Of a DNA stretch of 6,628 nt, positions 1 to 5,593 are shown one piece after another. This DNA is from Candidatus Segatella violae (GTDB lineage: Bacteria > Bacteroidota > Bacteroidia > Bacteroidales > Bacteroidaceae), in the NCBI GenBank assembly GCA_002440225.1, contig DJSH01000090.1, positions 40,954 through 47,581 of the forward strand, given 5' to 3'. The translations under genes were made by a program, and so were the position numbers. Position 1 is the stretch's first letter. Each line of letters opens with the position of its first letter. Below the pieces are notes generated by a model that worked only from the letters and a program-made list of their open reading frames with translations, was not told the origin of the DNA and made no database searches.

Positions 1-177
1 GGCTTTCAGCCCGTCTTGTTTGACCTGGGCTAGGTGCTGCTGGGTTTTCAGCCCGGCTTGTTTGCCCTGGGCTAGGTGCTGTTGGGCTTTCAGCCCGTCT
101 TGTTTGACCTGGGCTAGGTGCTGCTGGGCTTTCAGCCCGTCTTGTTTGACCTGGGCTAGGTGCTGCTGGGCTTTCAG
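1..177. repeat. 42-bp tandem repeat (minisatellite), 4 full copies plus a 9-bp partial copy
   Basis: Full units lie at 1-42, 43-84, 85-126 and 127-168, and a partial copy at 169-177 runs into the mazG stop codon (174-176). Units 1, 3 and 4 are identical; unit 2 differs at four bases (45, 56, 65 and 82). The array may extend left of the window. Each unit starts with GGCTTTCAGCCC, which together with the G ending the previous unit forms a short hairpin (GGGCT / AGCCC around TTC). It also carries a second GGGCT inside the smaller ACCT / AGGT hairpin. The period is a multiple of three. Only one frame per strand stays open: on minus it reads AQQHLAQVKQDGLK per unit, and on plus it gives a Cys/Trp-rich string. 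No unique spacers separate the units, so this is not CRISPR. Function is unknown; it could be a minisatellite, a structured 3' untranslated region of mazG, or eroded coding repeat. Confidence 0.95.
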
Positions 178-188
178 GGCGTTTTCCG
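3..188 (-). other. Open 14-residue repeat frame, one base out of register with the mazG 3' end
   Basis: On the minus strand one frame runs from just after a TGA inside the mazG 3' end, through all four 42-bp units, to the window edge without a stop. It reads roughly GAENALK and then repeats of AQQHLAQVKQDGLK. The A, L, V and G positions follow a 4-3-4-3 spacing as in a two-heptad coiled coil. The unit has no ATG, GTG or TTG codon, so nothing in the window can start it. It could be translated only as a frameshifted extension of MazG: one extra base in the A4 run (182-185 on plus) would give ...EERKNALKAQQHL. Three of the four differences in unit 2 change an amino acid, so selection for protein sequence is not evident. 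It may be fortuitous. Confidence 0.3.
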
Positions 189-1088
189 CTCCTCAGCCTT
201 GGCTTCATCCCATAGTTTATCCATTTCCTCTAAGGTCATGTCTTTCAGATTCTTACCATGCTTTAAGGAATGGTCTTCCACATAGTTGAATCGACGGATA
301 AACTTTTGGTTGGTCTTCTCCAGGGCATTGTCGGGATTGAGCTTGTAGAGACGGGCGGCATTGATGACGGAGAAGAGGAAATCGCCCAGTTCCTTGGTCG
401 AGTTTTCCTTGTCTTCCTTGGCGAGTTCCACCTTCAGTTCTTCCAGCTCCTCTTGCACCTTGTCCCATACATCTTCCTTCTTCTTCCAGTCGAAGCCCAC
501 GTTGCGAGCCTTGTCCTGGATGCGATAGGCCTTGATGAGGGATGGAAGGGCATCGGGCACACCACTCAGCACTCGCTCGTTGCCGTCTTTCTCCTGCTGC
601 TTGATTTGCTCCCAGGTCTTCTCCACGCTGGCGGCAGTCTTCGGAGCGGACTTTCCTAGAGCCAAGGTTGCTTGCTCGCTGCTTGCCGTTGCTGGTTTCT
701 CTTTATAGACCACTTGTCCCGCCTCGTTGATATACATGTCGGGATTGGATACGGTCCAGTCGCCCTCCTCGTTCCAGTTGATGAACGGATGGCGGAACAT
801 GAGCTTGTCGGCCTCCTGATTACAGACATCGCAGATGTCGAACTCGCCGTCTTCCCTACCGATGATGCTATAGAACATCACGTGCTCCAACACATCACCC
901 AACTCCTTCTTGATATTCTTATAGTCGCTTTTCATGAGCGCATCACAAAGCTCGAAAGTTTCCTCGATGGTATTCGGGCGAAGACTCTCGAAAGTCTGTT
1001 TCTTGTCCCAAGGACACTGGAGGCGCAAGCGGTCCTGCACATCCATCAAGCGACTGAACGCTGCTAATTTTTCTTCTTTCGTATGCAT
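174..1088 (-). CDS. mazG: MazG-type nucleoside triphosphate pyrophosphohydrolase
   Basis: This is a 304-residue cytoplasmic enzyme with two MazG domains. The family hydrolyses NTPs and dNTPs to the monophosphate and pyrophosphate, and in E. coli it lowers nucleotide alarmone signalling. Domain 1 (about residues 5-101) has CPWD at 25-28 and the Mg-binding pattern E42, E43, E46 with ELGD at 62-65. Domain 2 (about 176-300) has VGFDW at 197-201, E213, E214, E217 and ELGD at 233-236, then NQKFIRRF at 260-267. Between them lies an Ala/Ser/Thr/Lys-rich linker (about 104-157). It makes the protein some 40 residues longer than the 263-aa E. coli enzyme. The ATG at 1088 is preceded by GAGG 8 nt upstream. 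The gene is last of an apparent three-gene minus-strand operon, 15 nt after the 34-aa small ORF. Its stop codon lies in the partial copy of the 42-bp repeat array. Confidence 0.93.
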   Translation of the reverse strand: MHTKEEKLAAFSRLMDVQDRLRLQCPWDKKQTFESLRPNTIEETFELCDALMKSDYKNIKKELGDVLEHVMFYSIIGREDGEFDICDVCNQEADKLMFRHPFINWNEEGDWTVSNPDMYINEAGQVVYKEKPATASSEQATLALGKSAPKTAASVEKTWEQIKQQEKDGNERVLSGVPDALPSLIKAYRIQDKARNVGFDWKKKEDVWDKVQEELEELKVELAKEDKENSTKELGDFLFSVINAARLYKLNPDNALEKTNQKFIRRFNYVEDHSLKHGKNLKDMTLEEMDKLWDEAKAEERKTP

Positions 1089-1096
1089 GATTATAA

Positions 1097-1100
1097 CCTC
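1097..1100 (-). promoter_or_regulatory. Possible ribosome binding site of mazG
   Basis: The minus strand reads GAGG, then 8 nt, then the mazG ATG. This fits a short Shine-Dalgarno and supports the start at 1088. It is unusual here because the other genes in the window show no clear one, as is common in Bacteroidota. A chance match of this length is possible. Confidence 0.35.
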
Positions 1101-1103
1101 ACA

Positions 1104-1208
1104 TTAAAGATTATCTTTCCATTTCTTTCCAGCCTTCGTATTGAGGAAAATGGCAAAAGACAAAGCAAACACACACATCATTACATTAAAAAACAAATAT
1201 GCTTCCAT
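1104..1208 (-). CDS. 34-residue single-helix small membrane protein, unknown function
   Basis: This small ORF has an ATG at 1208 and a TAA at 1104-1106. The protein begins MEAYLFFNVMM, forms one hydrophobic helix over about residues 4-22 and ends with the basic tail NTKAGKKWKDNL. By the positive-inside rule the tail should be cytoplasmic and the N-terminus periplasmic. Three things argue that it is real: it nearly fills the gap between two genes of the same strand (7 nt after the upstream stop, 15 nt before the mazG ATG), its composition is that of a clean membrane helix plus basic tail, and removing it would leave an unexplained 127-nt gap inside an operon. Codon choice (TTT, AAT, TTG) is A/T-rich and unlike valS. 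I do not recognise the family. It could be a helper subunit of the neighbouring two-helix protein. No Shine-Dalgarno is clear. Confidence 0.7.
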   Translation of the reverse strand: MEAYLFFNVMMCVFALSFAIFLNTKAGKKWKDNL

Positions 1209-1215
1209 AAATTCT

Positions 1216-1449
1216 TCATTTTTTAGATTTCAACAAATCATTGGCACAATACGCAAGCGAGAAACCGCATATCGAACCAACTAAAAAACACACGATATTA
1301 AGCCAACCGAATTCGCCACCAATGATTAGGGGCGACAATCCTCCCACGGCAACGCTTCCAAACATCAGCTTCGCCATGTCGTAGAGAAAACTGGCTAGCA
1401 ATTTTCGCCTGTCTTGTTCCGTTACTTCTTTTACTGCATTACTTACCAT
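1216..1449 (-). CDS. 77-residue two-helix membrane protein (DUF6722-like, tentative)
   Basis: The protein has a charged cytoplasmic-looking N-terminus (residues 1-20, with EVTEQDRRK), the segment YDMAKLMFGSVAVGG (23-37) leading into helix 1 (about 28-44), a short turn with GGEFGW (44-49), helix 2 (about 50-69) and a basic end (KSKK). The form resembles short two-helix Bacteroidota proteins with a start like FLLDxxKLxFxGxVxGG; I recall DUF6722 for these but cannot verify it. The frame is open further upstream to a GTG at 1530. The ATG at 1449 is preferred because an exact TAnnTTTG promoter box at 1497-1490 lies between the two starts, so a transcript from it could not include the GTG. It is the first gene of the apparent operon with the 34-aa ORF and mazG. 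Function is unknown. Confidence 0.78.
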   Translation of the reverse strand: MVSNAVKEVTEQDRRKLLASFLYDMAKLMFGSVAVGGLSPLIIGGEFGWLNIVCFLVGSICGFSLAYCANDLLKSKK

Positions 1450-1489
1450 AAAGACTGTCGTTTTATGTAAAAATACGTAATTTATGCTG

Positions 1490-1497
1490 CAAAGATA
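1490..1497 (-). promoter_or_regulatory. Bacteroidota -7 promoter box for the minus-strand operon
   Basis: The minus strand reads TATCTTTG, an exact match to the Bacteroidota -7 consensus TAnnTTTG. Transcription would start near 1484, about 35 nt before the ATG at 1449. No good TTTG -33 element is seen at 19-21 nt; the nearest TTTG is only 12 nt upstream. The expected -33 zone lies on the -7 box of the divergent valS promoter. Confidence 0.65.
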
Positions 1498-1519
1498 ATG
1501 ATTTTCGCCCAAAAAATTG

Positions 1520-1527
1520 TAACTTTG
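1520..1527 (+). promoter_or_regulatory. Bacteroidota -7 promoter box for valS
   Basis: TAACTTTG is an exact match to TAnnTTTG. Transcription would start near 1533, leaving a leader of about 48 nt that is almost only A and T and has no Shine-Dalgarno. This is typical of strongly translated Bacteroidota genes. The leader is too short for a T-box riboswitch. A -33 TTTG at standard spacing is not evident. Confidence 0.65.
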
Positions 1528-1581
1528 CACCGATTTTTATATTATAATAAAGAAAAAAGAATAAAAACATAAATATTAACA

Positions 1582-4263
1582 ATGGAATTAGCAAGTAAGT
1601 ACGATCCACAAGCAGTGGAAAGTAAATGGTATCAGTACTGGCTCGACAACAAGCTCTTCAGCTCAAAGCCAGACGGTCGTGAACCTTATACAGTGGTGAT
1701 CCCTCCACCAAATGTGACCGGTGTGCTCCACATGGGCCACATGCTCAACAATACAATCCAGGACATCCTCGTGCGCCGCGCTCGCATGGAGGGCAAGAAC
1801 GCTTGCTGGGTGCCTGGTACCGACCACGCCAGCATCGCTACAGAGGCTAAGGTGGTGAACCGACTCGCCCAGCAGGGCATCAAGAAGACCGACCTCACCC
1901 GCGAGGAGTTCCTCAAGCATGCTTGGGACTGGACCCACGAGCACGGTGGCATCATCCTCAAGCAGTTGCGCCGCCTCGGTGCCAGCTGCGACTGGGACCG
2001 CACTGCATTCACCATGGACGAGACCCGCTCCAAGGCTGTGATCCACGTATTCTGCGACCTCTACAACAAGGGCCTCATCTATCGTGGCGCACGCATGGTG
2101 AACTGGGACCCTAAGGCTCAGACCGCACTCTCCGACGAGGAGGTAATCTACAAGGACGAGCACTCCAAGCTCTACTACCTCAAGTACTATGTAGTGGAGC
2201 AGGACTGCAAGCAGATGGACGAAGGCAACGTGATGCACAAGGACGAAAAGGGTTACTACGCCGTAGTTGCGACAACCCGTCCTGAGACCATCATGGGCGA
2301 CTCTGCCATGTGCATCAACCCAGAGGATAAGAAGAACACTTGGTTGAAGGGTAAGCACGTCATCGTGCCTCTCGTCAATCGTGAGATTCCTGTCATCGAG
2401 GACTCATACGTAGACATCGAGTTTGGTACCGGTTGTTTGAAGGTTACTCCAGCCCACGACGTCAACGACCACGCCCTCGGACTGAAGCACGGACTCCAGA
2501 CCATCGACATCTTCAACGACAACGGAACCATCAGCGAGGCTGCCGGCATGTACGTAGGTCAGGACCGCATGGATGTGCGCAAGCAGATTGCCATCGACTT
2601 GCAGAACGCTGGTCTGATGGAGAAGATCGAGGACTATAATAATAAGGTGGGATTCTCAGAGCGTACCAATGTGCCTATCGAGCCAAAGCTCTCCACACAG
2701 TGGTTCCTCAAGATGCAGCACTTCGCCGACATCGCCCTTCCTCCAGTGATGGACGATGAGATTGAGTTCTACCCTAAGAAATACAAGAACACCTACCGCC
2801 ACTGGTTGGAGAACATCAAGGACTGGTGCATCAGCCGTCAGCTCTGGTGGGGTCATCGCATCCCAGCCTACTACTTCGACAACAACGGCAAGCAAGACTT
2901 CGTGGTAGCCGAGACAGCCGAGGAGGCCTTGAAGCTCGCTCAGGCGAAGAAGGCTGACGTGAAGGCCGAAGACTTGACCCAGGAGAGCGACTGTCTCGAC
3001 ACCTGGTTCTCTTCTTGGTTGTGGCCTATCTCCCTCTTCGACGGCATCGAGCACCCAGACAACGAGGAGATCAACTATTATTATCCAACCTCAGACCTCG
3101 TTACAGGTCCAGACATCATCTTCTTCTGGGTGGCACGTATGATCATGGCTGGCTACGAGTATCGTGGCAAGATGCCATTCAAGCACGTTTACTTCACCGG
3201 TATCGTGCGCGATAAGCTCGGCCGCAAGATGAGCAAGAGCCTCGGTAACTCACCAGACCCTATCGACCTCATCGACAAGTTTGGCGCCGACGGTGTGCGC
3301 ATGGGTATGATGCTCTCAGCCCCAGCCGGCAACGACATCCTCTTCGACGAAAGCCTCTGCGAGCAGGGTCGTAACTTCAACAACAAGATTTGGAACGCCT
3401 TCCGCCTCGTGAAGGGCTGGGAAACAGCCGAGATTGCACAGCCTAAGAGCGCCGAGATCGCCGTGAAGTGGTTCGACGCCAAGCTCAAGGAGATGAACGC
3501 CGAGATGGAGAAGCAGTTCAAGGAGTATCGCATCTCCGAGGCACTGATGACCGTCTACAAGTTGTTCTGGGATGAGTTCTCATCTTGGTACCTGGAGATG
3601 GTGAAGCCAGCCTACGGCCAGCCAATCGACCGGAAGACATTCGATGCGACCCTCAAGTTCTTCGATGCCCTCCTGAAGATGTTGCACCCATTCATGCCAT
3701 TCATCACCGAGGAGTTGTGGCAGCACATCTACGACCGCAAGGAAGGCGAGAGCATCATGCGCGAGAAGTTGGAGATTCCTGCTCCTACAGCCGACGACCT
3801 GAAGCTCACAGCCGACATCGAGAATGTGAAGCAGATCATCGCAGGCGTACGCACCGTTCGCAACCAGAAGAACATCGCCCAGAAGGAGCAGCTTACCCTC
3901 CAGGTGGTGGGCAAGAACGACTTCGAGGCCTACAACGACGTGACCCTCAAGATGGGCAACCTCGACAAGATCGAGGTCATCGCCGAGAAGAGCGCCGACG
4001 CAAGTAGCTTCATGGTGGGCACCGACGAGTTTGCCGTACCATTGGGCGACCTCATCGACGTGGCAGCCGAGATCGAGAAGGCAGAGGCACAGCTCAAGCA
4101 CCTCGAAGGCTTCCTCGCAGGCGTACGCAAGAAGCTCGGCAACGAGAACTTCGTGGCTCACGCCCCAGAGAAGGTAGTGGCCCTCGAGCGCAAGAAGGAA
4201 AGCGACTCAGTGGAGAAGATCGCCGCCCTCAAGGCTACCATCGAGGAACTTCGCAAGAAGTAA
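1582..4263 (+). CDS. valS: Valine--tRNA ligase (ValRS)
   Basis: This 893-residue cytoplasmic class I synthetase joins valine to tRNA-Val using ATP and edits mischarged threonine. Landmarks in order are: the HIGH signature as HMGH at 50-53 after PPPNVTG; the inserted editing domain (about 190-360) with TTRPET at 231-236 and GTGCLKVTPAHD at 282-293; DWCISRQLWWGHRIP starting at 414; DTWFSS at 473-478; KMSKS at 549-553; the helical anticodon-binding domain (about 640-790); and a C-terminal coiled-coil arm (about 826-893). Length is normal for the family and all motifs are intact. The ATG at 1582 follows the promoter by a short A/T-rich leader. Codon third positions are strongly G/C-biased, as in a highly expressed gene, in contrast to the A/T-rich small genes across the promoter region. 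It is transcribed divergently from the mazG operon and followed by a strong hairpin, so it is probably monocistronic. Confidence 0.98.
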   Translation: MELASKYDPQAVESKWYQYWLDNKLFSSKPDGREPYTVVIPPPNVTGVLHMGHMLNNTIQDILVRRARMEGKNACWVPGTDHASIATEAKVVNRLAQQGIKKTDLTREEFLKHAWDWTHEHGGIILKQLRRLGASCDWDRTAFTMDETRSKAVIHVFCDLYNKGLIYRGARMVNWDPKAQTALSDEEVIYKDEHSKLYYLKYYVVEQDCKQMDEGNVMHKDEKGYYAVVATTRPETIMGDSAMCINPEDKKNTWLKGKHVIVPLVNREIPVIEDSYVDIEFGTGCLKVTPAHDVNDHALGLKHGLQTIDIFNDNGTISEAAGMYVGQDRMDVRKQIAIDLQNAGLMEKIEDYNNKVGFSERTNVPIEPKLSTQWFLKMQHFADIALPPVMDDEIEFYPKKYKNTYRHWLENIKDWCISRQLWWGHRIPAYYFDNNGKQDFVVAETAEEALKLAQAKKADVKAEDLTQESDCLDTWFSSWLWPISLFDGIEHPDNEEINYYYPTSDLVTGPDIIFFWVARMIMAGYEYRGKMPFKHVYFTGIVRDKLGRKMSKSLGNSPDPIDLIDKFGADGVRMGMMLSAPAGNDILFDESLCEQGRNFNNKIWNAFRLVKGWETAEIAQPKSAEIAVKWFDAKLKEMNAEMEKQFKEYRISEALMTVYKLFWDEFSSWYLEMVKPAYGQPIDRKTFDATLKFFDALLKMLHPFMPFITEELWQHIYDRKEGESIMREKLEIPAPTADDLKLTADIENVKQIIAGVRTVRNQKNIAQKEQLTLQVVGKNDFEAYNDVTLKMGNLDKIEVIAEKSADASSFMVGTDEFAVPLGDLIDVAAEIEKAEAQLKHLEGFLAGVRKKLGNENFVAHAPEKVVALERKKESDSVEKIAALKATIEELRKK

Positions 4264-4284
4264 TCAAGAACAGTTATATATTTT

Positions 4285-4370
4285 CAAGAATTAGAGAATT
4301 AGAGAATTTTCTTTCCGAGAGACGAATGCTCCCCGGAGGGATGACCCTCCATTCTCTAATTCTTGTTTTC
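4285..4370 (+). terminator. Branched inverted repeat after valS, probable terminator
   Basis: CAAGAATTAGAGAAT (4285-4299) and ATTCTCTAATTCTTG (4351-4365) are perfect 15-bp inverted arms, followed by TTTTC. Inside them is a second hairpin, GGAGGG / CCCTCC with an ATGA loop (4335-4350), stacked directly against the right arm. The left arm contains GAATTAGA twice in tandem (4288-4303), so the right arm can also pair in a register 8 nt further in. It begins 21 nt after the valS stop. The T-run is short (4), so termination strength is uncertain; mRNA end protection is another role it could have. Confidence 0.6.
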
Positions 4371-4399
4371 ACCCCTCACCATATCACTAATTGATATTC

Positions 4400-5593
4400 A
4401 TGATGAAGAAACTTTTCACCTTATTAATAATAGGCATACTTGCGATTTGCAGCCTTGGAAGTTGCAGCGACGAGGCTCTCGACGTGGAAAGCGTCAACAA
4501 GCAGACCATCCTGGCGTTTTATCCCTGGACGGGCGGCATCAACACCTCTGGGCTCAAGGCAGACCTCGCTAACAACGTAGACAGCATCTGCCAGGGCATC
4601 TGCGACCGAAAGGGGCTCAACAACACCCGCGTGATGGTGTTTTTCAGCGACAGCTACGACAAGAGCACCCTTTATGATTTGCAATACGACGAGACTAGCA
4701 AGAGCGTAACCACAGTGCCCGTGAAGACCTACGACGGCACAGTCTACAGCACCGCAGAGGGCATCGCAGAGATTATCAACGATGTGAAGCAAGAAGCCCC
4801 AGCCCTCAACTATGCGCTCATCATCGGTGCCCATGGCTGCGGCTGGACCTATGCCAGCGACTGGGTGCACTATCCTTATCGCGCCCGTCCGCTCACCCGA
4901 TTCTTCGGAAGCGTGAGCTACGACGAGGCAGCCACCGATGTGAGCACACTCGTAGAAGCCATCAAGGCGAGCGGCATCAAGATGCAGTATATCCTCTTCG
5001 ACGCTTGCTACATGGGCAATGTAGAGACCGCCTACGAACTGAAAGACGTAACCAACTTCATGATAAGCAGCAGTAGCGAGATACTAAGCTATGGCTTGCC
5101 GTATCGCTCACTATGGACCTATCTAAACTCCGCGACACCTAATTATTCAGGCATCGTGTCCGGCGCCATCAGTTTCTACAACAACACCACAATCCCTTAC
5201 ATCAACCTGGCAGCCATCGATTGCCGACAGCTCGACAAGCTCGCCAGCGTGATGAAAGACATCAACAGCAAGTACACCCTCGACTCCACCGTTCCGCTCG
5301 ACAGCATCCAGCCATTGGACGGTTTCTCGCCCAATCTCTTCTACGACCTCTCGGTGTATGTAGACAGCCTCCACCCTAGCGGCTATCTCCTCGACCAGTT
5401 CAACTCGCAGATGAAGCTCACCGTGACGGCAGCCGCACATACCGACGAGGCGCTCACGGCACTGCAGGGAGGGCAGAACGGAAAGACATTCAAGGTGAAG
5501 AGCTACTGCGGCCTCACCACCTCCACCCCAAGCCTGCACAGCGTAGCCATCAAGGGCAGGGAGAAGACTGGATGGTGGAAAGCCACACATTAA
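4400..5593 (+). CDS. Clostripain-family (C11) cysteine peptidase, lipoprotein, probably surface-exposed
   Basis: The protein has 397 residues if started at the ATG at 4400; a second ATG follows at 4403, and the in-frame TTG at 4391 is less likely. The N-terminus is a lipoprotein signal: basic MMKK, a hydrophobic stretch (5-17) and the lipobox LGSC with Cys22. S-D-E follows the cysteine, an acidic export signal that sends Bacteroidota lipoproteins to the cell surface. The catalytic pair of family C11 is visible: His145 in IIGAHGCGW, and Cys203 in LFDACYMGNVE. Asp201, two residues before the cysteine, matches the S1-pocket acid that selects Arg or Lys at P1. Between His and Cys lies YRARPLTR (160-167), a basic loop where clostripain-type enzymes are often self-cleaved. 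The catalytic residues look intact. Substrate is unknown. No TAnnTTTG box is visible upstream. Its stop codon abuts the start of the next gene. Confidence 0.87.
   Translation: MMKKLFTLLIIGILAICSLGSCSDEALDVESVNKQTILAFYPWTGGINTSGLKADLANNVDSICQGICDRKGLNNTRVMVFFSDSYDKSTLYDLQYDETSKSVTTVPVKTYDGTVYSTAEGIAEIINDVKQEAPALNYALIIGAHGCGWTYASDWVHYPYRARPLTRFFGSVSYDEAATDVSTLVEAIKASGIKMQYILFDACYMGNVETAYELKDVTNFMISSSSEILSYGLPYRSLWTYLNSATPNYSGIVSGAISFYNNTTIPYINLAAIDCRQLDKLASVMKDINSKYTLDSTVPLDSIQPLDGFSPNLFYDLSVYVDSLHPSGYLLDQFNSQMKLTVTAAAHTDEALTALQGGQNGKTFKVKSYCGLTTSTPSLHSVAIKGREKTGWWKATH

Larger units (their letters stand above)
1488..1529. promoter_or_regulatory. Inverted repeat spanning the divergent promoters
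   Basis: TGCAAAGATA (1488-1497) and TAACTTTGCA (1520-1529) are inverted copies matching at 9 of 10 positions, separated by 22 bp. Each arm holds one -7 box, one reading left and one reading right. The symmetry follows partly from the shared TAnnTTTGC motif, but the two sites are close enough that polymerase bound at one should cover the other. Confidence 0.7.

Noticed and set aside
1..177. CRISPR array
   Set aside because: Units are contiguous near-identical 42-mers with no unique spacers and no cas genes nearby.
20..289. Plus-strand 89-codon reading frame across the tandem repeat
   Set aside because: It is Cys/Trp-rich, made of the 42-bp repeat and then antisense mazG sequence. It shows no start signal and looks like a by-product of the repeat.
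1450..1530. Longer 104-residue version of the small membrane protein from a GTG at 1530
   Set aside because: The extension would start upstream of the best promoter box on its own strand (1497-1490), and the extra residues do not look like a designed N-terminus.
1533..1581. T-box or other riboswitch in the valS leader
   Set aside because: The leader is only about 48 nt, almost purely A/T, with no stem or T-box motif.
1663..2358. Long minus-strand open frames inside valS (also 3580-4161)
   Set aside because: They are antisense to an intact, motif-complete ValRS and arise from its G/C-rich third positions. Their translations are Val/Leu/His-rich without domain features.
4285..4365. Invertible DNA switch or MITE at the inverted repeat after valS
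   Set aside because: The interior has no promoter-like TAnnTTTG box, no target-site duplication is seen and no recombinase lies nearby. Position after valS and hairpin form fit a terminator better.
4391..4399. TTG start three codons before the C11 peptidase ATG
   Set aside because: It would put Met-Ile-Phe before MMKK. The tandem ATGs at 4400 and 4403 give a standard lipoprotein signal peptide.
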